From Gigantopelta aegis (Eukaryota; Mollusca; Gastropoda; Neomphalida; Peltospiridae): DNA of 64,000 bases. Shown piece by piece: positions 63,089-64,000 of the stretch (positions are counted from its first letter, which is position 1; every line of letters begins with the position of its first letter). A program made the translations under genes and the position numbers. The notes under the pieces were generated by a model. The model had not been told where the DNA came from. It worked only from the letters and a program-made list of their open reading frames with translations, and made no database searches. Location: positions 64,215,682 through 64,279,681 of the forward strand of contig NC_054702.1 in the NCBI RefSeq assembly GCF_016097555.1. Direction: 5' to 3'.

Positions 63089-63874
63089 ATGAGCCAGGCT
63101 TCTTCAAGTAGTCGTGGTGGAAGGGGATGGGGAAGAGGAGGAAACTGGAAAGGCAGAGGATGGGGGAGAGGAAGGGGAAGAGGAAACTACTTCAATCACT
63201 ATGGAAATAATCAAAGAGGAAGAGGAAATCAAAACTGTAATGAAATATTACTAACTTTTATAAAAAAAACCTGTTGTGTCAAAATTAGTGGGATCTAAAA
63301 TCCTGTTTAATTTTAATTATTTTGAAGATGTAGATTGTTGTTTACACAAATTAATAAAGTTTATTACATTGCTTAACAGAATAAGTGATTTCACTTCTTT
63401 GGAGTTTCCACAAGAAAAACAAATGTGGAAGTTTGGCACATATTCGTTTCTCAGTCATTTCCAGTTCAAATTTGATATCGGTGATACTATCATTACTCCG
63501 CTGATGTAAGCATAGTAGTTTCACACACATTTCTTGCTTATAGGCATTATCAGGATTTTTTTTAACACCCACATTTCTTGCTTATAGGCATTATCAGGAT
63601 TTTTTTTAACACCCTAGATTTTTTGGTAATGAACTGGTAAATTTTATAACTATATAATTTTTTTGATAAAGAAATGGATTTGGTTCATCAAATCAAATAT
63701 TTTTTTAGGAATATACTTGGTGAGTTAAATTTAACTTGTTGTTGTTTACCCTTTGTTTAGTTTCTCAGAATTCAGGACTCATGGTGGATCCAGTGCCCAG
63801 ACGACAACCCGTTCAGGCTCGATTAGAGATTATCTCCCCTTACAAAGGATGGAAGTTTTACTTTCCTAATGAAG
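63089..63874 (+). CDS. MCM8: DNA helicase MCM8, N-terminal exons (partial)
   Basis: Two coding exons, 63089-63236 and 63761-63874, joined in phase (AAC T | TT), 87 codons, running off the window edge. MCM8 pairs with MCM9 as a helicase in homologous recombination and interstrand cross-link repair. The first exon is an RGG-type stretch (RGGRGWGRGG, WGRGRGRGNY), as in human MCM8 (RGRGFGRGRFQSWKRGRGGG). The second ends SPYKGWKFYFPNE, matching human IPYKGWKLYFSE that opens the MCM8-specific N-terminal domain. ATP-binding and zinc motifs lie beyond the window. ATG at 63089 chosen for the family N terminus; an acceptor at 63018 suggests a 5' non-coding exon. The donor after exon 1 is GTAATG, a usable but weak site. 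Confidence 0.85.
63527..63614. repeat. Exact 44-bp tandem duplication
   Basis: Two identical units of 44 bp starting ACATTTCTTGCTTATAGGCA at 63527 and 63571, in MCM8 intron 1. Identity implies a recent event, or an assembly artefact. Confidence 0.9.
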
Positions 63875-64000
63875 GTAAATTATCATAAAGAATTTTTTAC
63901 GTAAAATATAACTTCTATTTATTTTATGTATGCAGTATAATCTGGTTGTTTTCATGATCAGTACATACTCATGTAGGGATGTACCTGTACATACATATTT

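Overview
The window is eukaryotic nuclear DNA: AT-rich, with small phase-consistent coding exons split by long introns and packed with short tRNA-derived SINEs and miniature inverted-repeat transposons. The abundant SINEs built around a shared core (RNA pol III A/B boxes, then motifs such as CATATAAAAGATCCCTTGCT and GACAGCGGGTTTCCTC) and the tails GTTTAACGACRCCACTAGAG or GTTAAATAAAACATTTC are typical of gastropod and bivalve molluscs, so I read this as a mollusc. No rRNA, tRNA gene, CRISPR or prokaryotic feature is seen.

Layout. (1) 1.3-6.8 kb, minus strand: a single-coding-exon SERTA-domain regulator (CDCA4/SERTAD-like), and 4.4 kb upstream a lone first coding exon of a KRTCAP3/TMEM54-like membrane protein behind a CRE/CCAAT promoter. 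(2) 6.8-14.5 kb: gene-free, repeat-rich. (3) 14.7-27.6 kb, minus: all fifteen coding exons I could assemble for mitochondrial seryl-tRNA synthetase (SARS2). (4) 29.0-35.9 kb, plus: five-exon CINP (CDK2-interacting protein), head-to-head with SARS2. (5) 40.75-57.75 kb, minus: five-exon ZNF839-like gene, convergent with CINP. (6) 57.8-63.0 kb: gene-free, repeats. (7) 63.1 kb to the edge, plus: first two coding exons of MCM8.

The genes are housekeeping or regulatory (mitochondrial translation, replication and checkpoint, recombination helicase, transcription) and do not form a pathway as a block; CINP and MCM8 both act in genome maintenance. The ZNF839-CINP adjacency matches the neighbourhood I recall from human 14q32, which suggests an old linkage. 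Exon boundaries below were set by hand from GT/AG signals, reading-frame phase and similarity to remembered human proteins; phases close in every gene. The most unusual points are a mitochondrial SerRS model with no visible exon for the long helical tRNA-binding arm, two large non-autonomous inverted-repeat elements with dispersed internal motifs, an element whose two ends carry mirror-image microsatellites, and SINEs in which heads and tails are freely recombined.
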